Under the pieces are notes generated by a model. That model saw nothing but the letters and a program-made list of their open reading frames with translations. It was not told the DNA's origin and did no database searches. A stretch of DNA of 64,000 nt from PVC group bacterium (GTDB lineage Bacteria > Verrucomicrobiota > Kiritimatiellia > CAIKKV01), in contig CAMDGM010000016.1 in the NCBI GenBank assembly GCA_945898015.1, forward strand, positions 1 to 64,000. The letters run 5' to 3'. Positions 1-9,255 of this stretch are shown one piece after another. The translations under genes were made by a program, and so were the position numbers. Numbering within the stretch: position 1 is the stretch's first letter; the number at the start of each line of letters is the position of its first letter.

Positions 1-323
1 GTCCGCCCTTCGGGGCGGGAGGCGCTTGGCGGTGCCTCTGGGTGTTTTTTTTGTTCATGCCTGTAGGTTACAGGCAAGCCTCCGCCCGGCCAGCACTTTT
101 TCAAGGCGATTCGTTGCCGATTGACGAACGGACTATGGGATGGCAGTGACTTGGCTTTATTGATCGCTCCGCCCATGATCGGGCATATCGCCTGGCATTT
201 CACCCCAACCTGATTGGTCGGATTGGCAACCGGGCAGGCAACGGGACAGCCCTTTTCCTGAGCCGACGCCAAAACAGACAGGGAAACCAACGTAGCGAGA
301 ATCATGGCAACTTTCAACTTCAT
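1..323 (-). CDS. Small secreted cysteine-rich protein, partial (runs off left edge)
   Basis: The frame opens at an ATG at 323 and stays open to the window edge (at least 107 codons). It begins with a Sec-type signal peptide (MKLKVAMILATLVSLSVLAS, then AQ). The mature part has spaced cysteines (CPVACPV, then CQAICPIMGGAINK). The CPIMGG-INK stretch resembles the start of small YHS/heavy-metal-binding domains, but the usual second FCC-type cysteine pair is not visible in any frame. I therefore call it only a secreted, possibly metal-binding protein. The last 20 codons (EQKKHPEAPP...) look non-protein-like, and a second ATG at 59-57 in another frame also runs off the edge, so the true end of this gene and the start of the next cannot be resolved here. 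Confidence 0.45.
   Translation of the reverse strand, partial: MKLKVAMILATLVSLSVLASAQEKGCPVACPVANPTNQVGVKCQAICPIMGGAINKAKSLPSHSPFVNRQRIALKKCWPGGGLPVTYRHEQKKHPEAPPSASRPEGR
19..52 (+). terminator. Possible rho-independent terminator for a gene left of the window
   Basis: A seven-base-pair stem (GAGGCGC at 19-25 with GTGCCTC at 32-38, one G-T pair) is followed six bases later by eight T residues (45-52) on the plus strand. A second stem (TCCGCCC-TTCG-GGGCGGA type) lies just left of it. The gap before the T run is longer than ideal. Confidence 0.4.
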
Positions 324-523
324 GGCACGTCCTTCTTTTTCTGTTATTCGAACACCCGGAGTTTTCAACCCGCTTCATTCAGAAATAGATGGCCTCTCCT
401 TTCTGAAATTCTTTTTTCCGCGTCCTGAACACAGCCGCTCACGCTTTACTGAAAACCAGCTTACGCCGAATTTACGGAGGAACAAAGCCCTGATTTTCTC
501 CTCACCAGACGGTGAAGGCGGAA

Positions 524-577
524 TTGTCAACCCTATGCGTTTATCACGTTGACATTCAAGAGGGGCCGGATTACCGT
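524..577 (+). promoter_or_regulatory. BirA operator overlapping the birA promoter
   Basis: TTGTCAACC (524-532) and CGTTGACAT (547-555) form an inverted repeat separated by 14 bases. This matches the known bacterial BirA operator layout (TTGTnAACC-N14/15-GGTTnACAA) with two mismatches in the right arm. The right arm contains a perfect -35 box TTGACA (549-554). Seventeen bases later comes a weak -10 TACCGT (572-577), which would place the transcription start at or next to the ATG at 585. Biotinoyl-AMP-bound BirA would thus repress its own gene. Confidence 0.6.
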
Positions 578-584
578 ACGGATC

Positions 585-1592
585 ATGAACCTTGGTGCCA
601 CCCATGCCGCCCCCCTGCTGACGCGTCTGCGGGCCCATCCGCAGGGATGGATTTCGGGCCAGTCCCTGTGCGCCGACCTCCACTGCTCCCGCAATGCCAT
701 TTGGAAACAGGTCGAAGTCCTGCGCCGCTTCGGCTACACCATCGAAGCCCGGCCCCGCCTGGGCTATTGCCTCACGGGCGCACCCGAAGCCCCGATCCCG
801 GGCGAAGTCGAATCCCGACTGACCACCCGCGTGCTGGGTCGCGAACTCGCCTGGCTCCCCTCCGTCGATTCCACCAACCGGTGGCTTGCCGAAAAGGCCG
901 ACCACGGCGCCCGCGAGGGACTCGTCGTGACCGCCGACACCCAGACCGCCGGCCGCGGCCGCCTCGACCGCCTGTGGCACTCCCCCCCGGCACTGAACCT
1001 ATACCTCTCCATTCTGCTTCGACCCGCTGTTCCCCTTGATCGCGCCGCATCCCTGTCGCTCCTGCTCGGACTCGCCCTGCGCCGGGCCATCCGCGCCCTT
1101 GCGCCGGAACTCGACCCCCGCCTCAAATGGCCCAACGACATCTGGATCCAGGGCCGAAAAGTATGCGGGATCCTGTGCGACATGCGGGCGGAACCCGACC
1201 GCATTCACCATGTGGTGGCCGGCATCGGCCTGAACGTCAACACCACGGCCGGTGATTTTCCGGAAAAGCTCCGTCCAACCGCAACCTCTCTGCGTCTCGC
1301 CGCCGGCCGGTCTTTTCTGCGGGCCGGCGTTCTGGCAACCCTTCTTAACGAGCTGGAGCCTGCTTACCAGGAATGGAGCGCTCATGGCCTGGCCCCGTTC
1401 CTGGACGAACTGAACAAGGCCGATCTTCTCAAAGGCCGCCTTGTCACCCTCACGCAAGGCACACACCTCCTCGCCAGCCGGGCAAACGGTATCGCGCCGG
1501 ACGGGGCCCTGCTCCTTCAAACCCCCGCCGGCATCACCTCCGTTTACTCCGGTGATGTGTCCATCCGCTCCATCTCTGGCCTGCGGAACTAA
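585..1592 (+). CDS. birA: Bifunctional biotin--[acetyl-CoA-carboxylase] ligase / biotin operon repressor
   Basis: BirA activates biotin to biotinoyl-AMP and transfers it to the biotin carrier of acetyl-CoA carboxylase; two-domain forms also repress transcription. The N-terminal ~60 residues are a winged helix (SRNAIWKQVEVLRRFGY). The catalytic core shows the biotin loop TAGRGRLDR, then LKWPNDIWI, GRKVCGIL and GIGLNVN. A C-terminal SH3-like domain follows (GDVSIR near the end). The length of 335 residues is normal for this class. I chose the ATG at 585 because an in-frame TTG at 549 lies inside the operator. No Shine-Dalgarno sequence is visible, and the predicted start of transcription sits at the ATG, so the mRNA may be leaderless. 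Confidence 0.93.
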   Translation: MNLGATHAAPLLTRLRAHPQGWISGQSLCADLHCSRNAIWKQVEVLRRFGYTIEARPRLGYCLTGAPEAPIPGEVESRLTTRVLGRELAWLPSVDSTNRWLAEKADHGAREGLVVTADTQTAGRGRLDRLWHSPPALNLYLSILLRPAVPLDRAASLSLLLGLALRRAIRALAPELDPRLKWPNDIWIQGRKVCGILCDMRAEPDRIHHVVAGIGLNVNTTAGDFPEKLRPTATSLRLAAGRSFLRAGVLATLLNELEPAYQEWSAHGLAPFLDELNKADLLKGRLVTLTQGTHLLASRANGIAPDGALLLQTPAGITSVYSGDVSIRSISGLRN

Positions 1593-1606
1593 CAAGGATT
1601 CTGCAC

Positions 1607-3439
1607 ATGCCCCTTTCACACTCCGCCGGCCCGATCCTCGCCCTGGTGCTCGCCGGCGCCCGCTGGCTGCCGGCCGCGCCGGATGCCACGCCCGTCATCG
1701 ATGTCATCGCCAACCGCCCGGAAAACACCACCTACACCTCCCCCTACGCCGGACTCTCCGTGCCGGAGCGGGCCGCCTCGATTCCCGGCGTGCGCCTCAT
1801 CCACCAGGGGCTGGGTTCTCCACAAGCCGATCTGCGCATCCGCGGCGGGGCCTTCAGCTCCTCCGGTTTTGCGCTGGAAGGGCTGCCCCTCTTCAACCCC
1901 CAGACGGAACACTTTCACGCCGATCTGCCCCTCTCGCCCCTGCTCGCCGATTCCGTCCAACTCCTGACCGGTGTCGAGCAGTTCCGCCAGATGTCCGGCC
2001 ATGCCTCCGGAACCGTGGCACTGGAGCTGGCCGAACCGGAAGATCATGCCAAATTCGATCTCACCGCCGGAACCGATGGCTTCTTTGCGCCGGCCGCGTC
2101 AATCGGATGGAACCGCCCGGTCCCCGCCGGCGGAACCCGGGGCGGTACGGTATTTGTGGAGCATGACCAGATTGATCAGACCGATGGCTATGCCGACAAC
2201 AACCTGTCCCGCTGGACGGGGGGCGCACTCGTCGAGCAAACCGATGCGCAACGGACCGGCCGGGCCGAATGGCTGGGGGCCTTCTCCACCCGCCGGTTCG
2301 GAGCCCGGGGATTCTACGGGGCGCCCGCCTCCATGGCCTCTGAAGAGGAAGTGTCGTCCTCCCTCATCATGGCGGGAGCACGCAGCCTGTCCTCCGAATC
2401 GCCCCTGCGCGTGACAACCGCCTGGCAGCATGGCGACGATCGCTACTGGCTGGACCGGCACGACCGGGGTCTCTACTTCAACCATCACCGGACCGACGTC
2501 GTGGCCTTGCATGCCGATGCCATCCCGCGCGTTTCCCCCGAATGGACCCTCCCCTTACGGGGCGACATCCATGAAGAGTGGATCGCCAGCGACTATCAGG
2601 GCCGCATTCCCAGTGTCGGGCTTGGGAACCACTCCCGCTCCCGGCTGGCCCTGGGCGCCATTCCGGAATGGACGCGGGGTCCCGTCACCCTCTCGGCGGG
2701 CATGGCGGCCGAATGGTTCGACGCCGACAAGCCCGCCTGGCTGCCGGGCTTCGGCGCTGCCTGGCATCCGGCCGCGGGGCATACCGTCTTTGCCGGTCTC
2801 TCAACCGCCGTCCGCCAGCCTTCGTTTACGGAACTGAATTACGATTCACCGGGCAGCCTCGGCAACCGCAACCTCAAGCGCCAGGAATCCGTGCGCACCG
2901 AAACCGGATGGCAGGTCGAGGACCTGTGGAACAAACTCGGCCTGATGGTCTTCCAGGACGATGCGCACCGCGTGGTGGACTGGATCCGGCCGGACGCGGC
3001 CGCACGCTGGACCGCAATCAACCTGGACCAGGTTCGCACACGCGGCGTCCTGGTCCATGCCAGCCGGAAAATCAGCGAATCCTGGAACCTGAACGGGGAA
3101 TACCTGGGGCTCGAGAAAGAAAGCCAGGATCCCGTTTTCGCCAGTCGTTATGCGCTCGATTACGCGCGCCACGAACTGCGCGCCGGCCTCCGGTTCGCGC
3201 CCACCACCGACTGCCGGATCGGGTTGTGGCAGACCGCCGCTTTTTTCCGGGACAACCCCGCGCGCACCGACGGCAACACGGACCTGGAATCCAATCTCGA
3301 GGTCCAGCTCCGGCTCAGCCGCCTGGGCATGACCCTCTCCGGCGGCCTGGCCAATCTATGGGACCGCCATTTCCAACCGCTTCCCGGCCAGCCGCCCGCG
3401 GGCAGGCAGGCCTATCTCTCGGCCAGCGTCACCCTGTAA
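1607..3439 (+). CDS. TonB-dependent outer-membrane receptor
   Basis: A 610-residue protein with an N-terminal signal peptide (cleavage near LPAAPDA) and a likely TonB box (PVIDVIA). The plug domain follows (IPGVRLIHQGLGS, LRIRGGAFSS, VQLLTGVEQF), then a long beta-barrel. A C-terminal strand of the YLSASVTL kind is typical of barrel insertion. Such receptors use ExbB/ExbD/TonB energy to import large or scarce solutes. It follows birA after 14 bases and is probably co-transcribed. The substrate is unknown: no riboswitch or Fur-like box is visible and no ABC partner is adjacent. It is distinct from the cobamide receptor at 28-30 kb. Confidence 0.85.
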   Translation: MPLSHSAGPILALVLAGARWLPAAPDATPVIDVIANRPENTTYTSPYAGLSVPERAASIPGVRLIHQGLGSPQADLRIRGGAFSSSGFALEGLPLFNPQTEHFHADLPLSPLLADSVQLLTGVEQFRQMSGHASGTVALELAEPEDHAKFDLTAGTDGFFAPAASIGWNRPVPAGGTRGGTVFVEHDQIDQTDGYADNNLSRWTGGALVEQTDAQRTGRAEWLGAFSTRRFGARGFYGAPASMASEEEVSSSLIMAGARSLSSESPLRVTTAWQHGDDRYWLDRHDRGLYFNHHRTDVVALHADAIPRVSPEWTLPLRGDIHEEWIASDYQGRIPSVGLGNHSRSRLALGAIPEWTRGPVTLSAGMAAEWFDADKPAWLPGFGAAWHPAAGHTVFAGLSTAVRQPSFTELNYDSPGSLGNRNLKRQESVRTETGWQVEDLWNKLGLMVFQDDAHRVVDWIRPDAAARWTAINLDQVRTRGVLVHASRKISESWNLNGEYLGLEKESQDPVFASRYALDYARHELRAGLRFAPTTDCRIGLWQTAAFFRDNPARTDGNTDLESNLEVQLRLSRLGMTLSGGLANLWDRHFQPLPGQPPAGRQAYLSASVTL

Positions 3440-3446
3440 CCCGGCG

Positions 3447-5498
3447 TCACCGGTCCGGCCTGGCCTTGACCGGCTCCCGGAAATAGATTCGCCCCGGCTG
3501 AAGCGGCTCGGAGGGATCGGCTCGCTTGCACGCCACGACATCCGTGAACACATTTCCATCACCCAGGCTCCCGGCTGGCAAGGGCTTCCAGGGAAAAACC
3601 ACTTGGTGGCCCAGCTTGTCGCTCCACGCCGTGCCCGCGTCATCCGGCAGCACCTGCAACGCACCCAGATAGGGCTCCACCCGGGCATACCCCTCGATCA
3701 GCGGAACAAATCGCTCGGGATCCCACCATTCTGAATAGGCGCTCTTGTCGGGGAACCGATTGATCTCCACCCCCACTTGGTAAATCAAACGGCAGGAGAG
3801 CCCGCGATGATAGGCGGTCAACGCATCCAGGCCCCGCTCCCGCACCTGCGCAAGATCCAGGTCGGCGGTCTCGACGTCTTGATACATCAGTTCCTGCCCG
3901 TGAATAAAATCATAGGCCGTCCCGGCCATGGGCGTCCCGAAAATGCCACCCGCATCCACGTAGTAGAGCAGGCCAATGGTTTCCTGGAACCGCCGCTGGA
4001 TGACCAGCTCCGCGTCGTGCATGGACTCGATCCGGAGACCCTTTTCATCGTGCTGGAAGTTCAGGCTGTCGCACGCCATGTTGAAATGACCATCCCGGAA
4101 AACCCCGCTGATGCCGCACGCCTTGAGCTGGCGAAACCGGTCGAACAGGTAATCCTGGTAGGCCTTGTTCCGCTGGTTGACCGCAAACAGGATATGCCCA
4201 TATTGATTGCGATCGCACTGGCCGGATGGATCCCGCACAAACAGGTCAGGGATCATCTTCTCCAGCGGACTGAAGGAGGAGAAATGCGACCCGCACCACA
4301 TGAACGCGTCTATCTCGAGGTCGACGGCCTTGGCGATCGCCTTCTTGAGCCCCGCCCACCCCCCGTAGCAATCCGCGATTTCCAAGTCAATCGGGCAGCT
4401 CATGTTGCCCATGAAATTGAACTGGTTGCGATCCTTGCGGAATCGGGGCGCAATATCCGTCTCGTTGCTTCGCCACAAGGGCATCAAATAGGCCCGATGG
4501 AGGTGCCACTCGTAAAGCTTTTCCCAAATCCCAGGAAGGTTGTTGAGGTTGGCAATCTCCCAGGTTTCGACATGCGCGGAAGGACGCGGAATATCAAACC
4601 GGAGAATGCCGGCATGGGCCCTGAGCTTCGTCTGGACCGCCTGCCGCAACGCCAGGAAATGATTTTGAACCGCCGTTTCTCCACCGGTCGGCCGCCGGGC
4701 GGCCATCACCTTCCGTTCAGGCGTGGTGACCGAATCGGTCAGGTCAAAACAGAACTGGTGAAAATGCAGCAACTGAGAGCCGCCCGCCTCCTTGTGGAAA
4801 AGCGCCCTCACATGCGACGGCCTTTCGTGGACCGTCAGCAACAGCGTCGAGGCATCATATTGAAAAGTGAACCCCTGCAGCTGGGCATAGAGCGGAAGAT
4901 GCTGAAACAAACAGGGATTGGAAATGCCCGGCACCGTCCACCCGGAATCGTACGCCGCCTCCCGCGTCAACCGCTGGACCGGGGCTCCGAAAAAATTACG
5001 CATCAGGAACGTATTACCGTCCGCGTTTCCACCCAGCTCCCAGGTGGCCCGGTCTTCAATCTGGAAAATCCGAAACCCCGGCGCCACATACCGGAACCCG
5101 TAGGAAAAGCCCTCGTAAGCGACACCCGCCACCGTCTCGCTCACCGCCCGGATCACCCAATCCAACCGACCCTCCTCCGACACCACCGGCTTCCCCCACG
5201 AGGCGGTGCTCACCCTCGCCTTTAACGTGGAGTCCGAAAAGGCCATCCGCGGCGCCTGCCGGAAGTGCGGCTTCGTGTGGACCACCACGGCCCCCCCGAT
5301 AATCTCTTCAATTCCCAGAAATTCCAGTCGGTCCAGCATCCACCCATCCGCCGTGGCAATCATGGGAAAGATCGGCTCATCCGGCGCCCGCAACAGAACC
5401 CCGCGCCACACCACATCGCGCAGTCCACAAAAAAATCCGTCCTGCACATCCAACCGGATTTCCATGCCTACATCAGGAAAACGAATCCACTGACTCAT
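3447..5498 (-). CDS. Putative TIM-barrel glycoside-hydrolase-like protein, family unassigned
   Basis: A 683-residue protein without a signal peptide. The N-terminal ~280 residues look like a beta-sandwich (short strands, WELGGNADGNTF, LLLTVHERP). The C-terminal ~400 residues look like a TIM barrel with strand-end acidic residues (DLEIDAFMWCGSHF, GISGVFRDGHFN, LLYYVDAGGIFG). This layout resembles GH36/GH-D-type alpha-glycosidases or GH42-like enzymes, but I see no diagnostic signature, so the reaction is not named. The presence of RDGHF and of D/E residues after predicted strands is what I see; glycan hydrolysis is inference. It is convergent with the receptor gene (7-base gap) and divergent from the epimerase gene. 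Confidence 0.55.
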   Translation of the reverse strand: MSQWIRFPDVGMEIRLDVQDGFFCGLRDVVWRGVLLRAPDEPIFPMIATADGWMLDRLEFLGIEEIIGGAVVVHTKPHFRQAPRMAFSDSTLKARVSTASWGKPVVSEEGRLDWVIRAVSETVAGVAYEGFSYGFRYVAPGFRIFQIEDRATWELGGNADGNTFLMRNFFGAPVQRLTREAAYDSGWTVPGISNPCLFQHLPLYAQLQGFTFQYDASTLLLTVHERPSHVRALFHKEAGGSQLLHFHQFCFDLTDSVTTPERKVMAARRPTGGETAVQNHFLALRQAVQTKLRAHAGILRFDIPRPSAHVETWEIANLNNLPGIWEKLYEWHLHRAYLMPLWRSNETDIAPRFRKDRNQFNFMGNMSCPIDLEIADCYGGWAGLKKAIAKAVDLEIDAFMWCGSHFSSFSPLEKMIPDLFVRDPSGQCDRNQYGHILFAVNQRNKAYQDYLFDRFRQLKACGISGVFRDGHFNMACDSLNFQHDEKGLRIESMHDAELVIQRRFQETIGLLYYVDAGGIFGTPMAGTAYDFIHGQELMYQDVETADLDLAQVRERGLDALTAYHRGLSCRLIYQVGVEINRFPDKSAYSEWWDPERFVPLIEGYARVEPYLGALQVLPDDAGTAWSDKLGHQVVFPWKPLPAGSLGDGNVFTDVVACKRADPSEPLQPGRIYFREPVKARPDR

Positions 5499-5717
5499 AA
5501 AACAAGCCCACCCTCACTCTGGTTTCTCTTTTTCTAGAATGCCAGAAAACCGCACCCTGTATTGGCACTGTTCGGCGCTGATTATCCCCTCTTCATGAAA
5601 AGGTATTCCATATTGTCGATATAGCATAATGTGTGCTAACTTAAAATAGTTCAGAATGATAACGCCAATCCTGCGTATCGCGGTACGTCAAACGCCATTA
5701 ACACACGGAGTTTCACC

Positions 5718-6641
5718 ATGAAGTTGCTCATCCTCGGCGGCAGCGGCCACGTCAGCGGCGCCCTCTCCCGGGCCGCAGTTGCCGCCGGCCACGCTGTCTA
5801 CGCCGTCACACGCGGCCAGCGGCCCCTCCCTTCCGGCGTCATCGGCATCACCGCCGATCGCAAACAGCCCGGCTCGCTCGAAACCGCCCTCGCGGGGCTC
5901 ACGCAATCCTGGGATCTGGTCGTGGACTGCATTGCCTACGACGCGCCCGACCTGGCCCAGGATCTCGCCTGCTTCCGAAACCGGGCCGCCCACCTGGTCT
6001 TCATCTCCACCGACTTTGTCTACGATCCGGTCCGCCGCCGCTTTCCCCAGCCCGAGTGGCCCGCCGCCTTCGTGGAAGGCACGCCCGGCCTGATGGAATA
6101 CGGGCGCAAGAAGAGGCTCGCGGAGCGGGTGCTGCTGGAAGGCGACACCACCCCCCTCGCCTGGACAGTCTTCCGCCCCTGCCACATCTACGGGCCGACG
6201 TCGGAACTGGGCTGTCTGCCCCTGCACGGGCGAGACAAGACCCTGATCGAGAAGCTGCGGGCCGGCGAAGCGCTCAGGCTGGCCGGCGGCGGACATTTTC
6301 TCCAACAACCCATCCTGGCCGACGATCTGGCCCGGCTGATCCTCAGTGCGGCAGGAAACGCAAAAGCCCGGAACCGGGTCTTCAATGCCGCCGGACCGGA
6401 CATTTGCGAGTCCCGCGCCTATTACCAGATCATCGCCGACGTGCTGGGCGTTCCGCTCAAGGTGGACGAGGTGCCGGTGACCGGCCTGCTGGCCGAGCAC
6501 CCCGACATGCTGCCGTTCCTCTGCCACCGGATCTACGATCTCTCCAGCCTGAAGAGTGCGGGACTCCAGGCGCCGGACACGCCGATCGCTGCGGGCCTTA
6601 AACTCCACACCGAAGGGCTCCTGGCCCGCCGAGAGCACTAA
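5718..6641 (+). CDS. NAD(P)-dependent epimerase/dehydratase family protein (extended SDR)
   Basis: A 307-residue Rossmann-fold protein. The N terminus has the dinucleotide motif GGSGHVSG (in place of the commoner GGTGFIG). The catalytic pair appears as YGRKK (YxxxK), with upstream FISTDFVYD supplying the usual Ser/Thr. HIYGPTSELG and the late substrate-binding region (FNAAGPDICESRAYYQIIADVLG) fit nucleotide-sugar epimerases and dehydratases. The exact substrate is not predictable. GGAG at 5706-5709 is placed correctly for the ATG at 5718. The 219-base upstream gap is AT-rich and divergent from the glycosidase-like gene. Confidence 0.8.
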   Translation: MKLLILGGSGHVSGALSRAAVAAGHAVYAVTRGQRPLPSGVIGITADRKQPGSLETALAGLTQSWDLVVDCIAYDAPDLAQDLACFRNRAAHLVFISTDFVYDPVRRRFPQPEWPAAFVEGTPGLMEYGRKKRLAERVLLEGDTTPLAWTVFRPCHIYGPTSELGCLPLHGRDKTLIEKLRAGEALRLAGGGHFLQQPILADDLARLILSAAGNAKARNRVFNAAGPDICESRAYYQIIADVLGVPLKVDEVPVTGLLAEHPDMLPFLCHRIYDLSSLKSAGLQAPDTPIAAGLKLHTEGLLARREH

Positions 6642-6676
6642 CTCTATCCTCCTCTCACGCGTCACAAGTAACGTCA

Positions 6677-7639
6677 TTATTCCTGCGAATCCGTTCGGGA
6701 CGCGAGCGCATCCCGGATCGTCTCGAGCAACGCCTCACGAGCGGGTCCGGCTTCCATGCCGTCGGCGCAATACAACTCGAGTTTTTCAGCCAGCGCACAC
6801 ATGGGATAAATGGCGGGGAACGGACAGGACTGGAGCTTTTTATGGAGTGCCAAGACTTTCACCTTCTCTTCAAGCTCGTAGGCAAGTAGCCGCTCGCACC
6901 GGCGAATCACATCCTGGGAATAGGCCTTGACCTGGTGATAACTCAGCCGATGGACAACCGGTTCACGTGGCGGCTGCGCGGCCTTCCGTTTATTCGGCCC
7001 GGATTGAGCCACCGGCACATAATCCGGATCGAGCGAGTTTCGAATGTGCGCGAGACAGCAGGCGACCGGCGTTTTACGGGAAAATCGGGCCACGGAATCG
7101 AACCCCACAATGCCCGAGGGTTCCAGCCGCTCCCGGAAAACACCCCGGAACAACGCCACCACGGACATCACGTCATTCAACCCGCGGTGCGAAGGGCCGG
7201 ACGAGAACTTGAAGTGGTTCTTGAGGGTTTCCAACCGGTGATTGCCGGTTTCATGAATCACCCGGCGCGCCAGCGTCATGGCGCAAAAGCCTCTCGCTCC
7301 CGCGATGGGCACCCGGAGCCTCCGATATTCGGGCAGCAGCACCCGGTCCCAGTCGAAGGAAACATTATACGCGACCAGGGGGAGATCGCCGGCATACGCA
7401 TGGAAGGCCTTGTGCGCCAGGAGCGGATCTTCGCCCTCTTCGCGCAGAAATTCGCGTGAATACCCGTGAACCGCCTGCGCCGCCGGATCGATGGGCACAT
7501 CGTGATTCAGCAAAATTCGGAACGGCTCCCCGGCGGGCTCCCAGCCTATCATCCGCTGCGCCGCGATCTCCAAGGTGAAAATGGGCGGACAGAGCCCGTT
7601 CGTCTCGGTATCCACAACCAGCCATTCTTCGTTCTTCAT
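6677..7639 (-). CDS. DEDD-family 3'-5' exonuclease domain protein (DnaQ-like)
   Basis: The N-terminal ~180 residues are a DnaQ/RNase T-type exonuclease domain: exo I VVDTETNG (DxE), exo II VAYNVSFDWDRV, and exo III around SGPSHRGLNDVMSVVALF (HxxxxD). These residues bind the two catalytic metals. The C-terminal ~130 residues are helical and charged with no recognised domain, ending in DALASRTDSQE. It could act in proofreading, repair or RNA maturation; the sequence does not decide. I chose the ATG at 7639 because the frame upstream starts only with TTG. It lies 9 bases from the ugd stop and may be the last gene of that transcription unit. Confidence 0.75.
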   Translation of the reverse strand: MKNEEWLVVDTETNGLCPPIFTLEIAAQRMIGWEPAGEPFRILLNHDVPIDPAAQAVHGYSREFLREEGEDPLLAHKAFHAYAGDLPLVAYNVSFDWDRVLLPEYRRLRVPIAGARGFCAMTLARRVIHETGNHRLETLKNHFKFSSGPSHRGLNDVMSVVALFRGVFRERLEPSGIVGFDSVARFSRKTPVACCLAHIRNSLDPDYVPVAQSGPNKRKAAQPPREPVVHRLSYHQVKAYSQDVIRRCERLLAYELEEKVKVLALHKKLQSCPFPAIYPMCALAEKLELYCADGMEAGPAREALLETIRDALASRTDSQE

Positions 7640-7669
7640 CGTCGCGTTCTTGGCGGACAAACCGGCCGG

Positions 7670-9061
7670 TTAAAGATGACTCAACGGTGTCCGCCCGATC
7701 GGATGCACATTAAATCCGATTTTGTGAAGGGCCCTGGCATCCAGCAGGTTGCGACCGTCGAACACAAACGCAGGCTGAACCATGCCGCGATAAATACGGC
7801 CATAATCCAATTCGCGGAACTGGGGCCATTCGGTGAGCACGGCAATCGCATGCGCGCCGGCGGCGGCCGCATACGGGTCCGGCTCGAACACGACCTGGCC
7901 GGACAGGTCCGCCAAATCCCGCTTCGCATTCTCCAACGCCTTGGGGTCCGAAATCACAACCTCCGCACGCTCCGCGATCAACTTGCGGGCCACATGAATG
8001 GCGGGGCTTTCCCGCGTATCGCCGGTGTCCGCCTTGAAGGCAAACCCGAACAGGGCGATCCGTTTTCCGGCCACCGTGTTGAACAGTTGCGCCACCATGT
8101 TGGTCACAAAACGCTGCCCCTGATAGTCGTTAATCTTGAGCACGGCCTGCCAGTACTCGGCCACTTCCTTCAACCCATAATGCTCGCAAAGGTAAACCAG
8201 ATTCAGGATGTCTTTCTTAAAGCAAGACCCGCCAAACCCGACGCTGGCATTCAAAAACTTCGGTCCGATCCGCGAATCCATTCCCACGGCACGCGAAATC
8301 TCGGAAACATCCGCTTCCGTGGCCTCGCACAACGCCGACAGGCTGTTGATGGAGCTGATCCGCTGCGCCAGGAATGCGTTGGCCGCGAGCTTGGACAACT
8401 CGCTGGACCACACGTTGGTGGTCAGTATCTTTTCGCGCGGAACCCAGTGGGCGTAGATGTCCGCCAGCGTTTTCGCCGCAGCCCGACCGTCCTCGGTCTC
8501 CCGCCCCCCCACGAGAATGCGATCCGGCTTCTCAAGGTCGCGTACCGCCGTGCCTTCGGCCAGGAATTCCGGATTGGAGAGCACATCGAAGCGCACCGTG
8601 CCCTTCCGGGAATAGAGTATCCGCTCCATTGCCTCGGCTGTCCGGACCGGAAGCGTGCTTTTTTCGACGACGATCTTGTCCGAGCCGGCATGATCAAGAA
8701 TCTGGCGGGCCGTCTTCTCCCAATATTGAAGATCCGCCGCCCGCCCGGCCCCGATACCGAAGGTTTTGGTCGGCGTATTCACGCTCACAAAAATGATGTC
8801 GGCATCCCGGATTCCGGCGGCAATATCCGTGGAAAAAAACAGGTTCCGGTTTCGACAGGTCCGGACCAACTCCAGCAGCCCGGGTTCGTAAATCGGAAGC
8901 TCATCGGACAACCAGGCCTTGATGCGTTTCTCGTCAATATCGACCACAATCACCCGATGTTCGGGGCACTTCGCCGCAATCATGGCCATGGTCGGTCCGC
9001 CCACATAACCGGCGCCAATACAAAGAATCGTCTTCCCGGCCGTCGACGTTTTATTCGTCAT
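7670..9061 (-). CDS. ugd: UDP-glucose 6-dehydrogenase
   Basis: This enzyme oxidises UDP-glucose to UDP-glucuronate with two NAD+, for surface polysaccharides and lipid A modification. The N-terminal Rossmann motif is [12 protein letters not shown]. The catalytic cysteine is C280 in [11 protein letters not shown]. The C-terminal domain carries [16 protein letters not shown]. The length (463 residues) and details such as YEPGL and VNTPTK place it with the longer, eukaryote-like UGDH group. The start is ATG at 9061. The 190-base region upstream also holds the divergent fmdB promoter. Confidence 0.93.
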   Translation of the reverse strand: MTNKTSTAGKTILCIGAGYVGGPTMAMIAAKCPEHRVIVVDIDEKRIKAWLSDELPIYEPGLLELVRTCRNRNLFFSTDIAAGIRDADIIFVSVNTPTKTFGIGAGRAADLQYWEKTARQILDHAGSDKIVVEKSTLPVRTAEAMERILYSRKGTVRFDVLSNPEFLAEGTAVRDLEKPDRILVGGRETEDGRAAAKTLADIYAHWVPREKILTTNVWSSELSKLAANAFLAQRISSINSLSALCEATEADVSEISRAVGMDSRIGPKFLNASVGFGGSCFKKDILNLVYLCEHYGLKEVAEYWQAVLKINDYQGQRFVTNMVAQLFNTVAGKRIALFGFAFKADTGDTRESPAIHVARKLIAERAEVVISDPKALENAKRDLADLSGQVVFEPDPYAAAAGAHAIAVLTEWPQFRELDYGRIYRGMVQPAFVFDGRNLLDARALHKIGFNVHPIGRTPLSHL

Positions 9062-9209
9062 GCGTTTCCGCCTTTCGCTCCCTTGCCGCTACACATAGCC
9101 CCCACTCCGGCCAACTTAATAAACTGCCGTCGATTCATGTATGACTCCATCAGTCTTGACGACATGCTCGCACTTTCAGCACCTTTTGTCGAGAGTTCGT
9201 CCTTTGCCA

Positions 9210-9238
9210 TTGAACCCCCGACTATAAAAAGCTATAAA
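9210..9238 (+). promoter_or_regulatory. Sigma-70-type promoter of the FmdB-family gene
   Basis: TTGAAC (9210-9215) and TATAAA (9233-9238) are separated by exactly 17 bases in an AT-rich stretch. The site lies just upstream of a good ribosome-binding site (GAGGGG, 9245-9250) and the ATG at 9256. Confidence 0.65.
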
Positions 9239-9255
9239 CAAAAAGAGGGGACGCC

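Noticed and set aside
59-75. GCCTGTA-N3-TACAGGC hairpin as a terminator
   Set aside because: The stem is perfect but no T run follows on either strand; its role is unclear.
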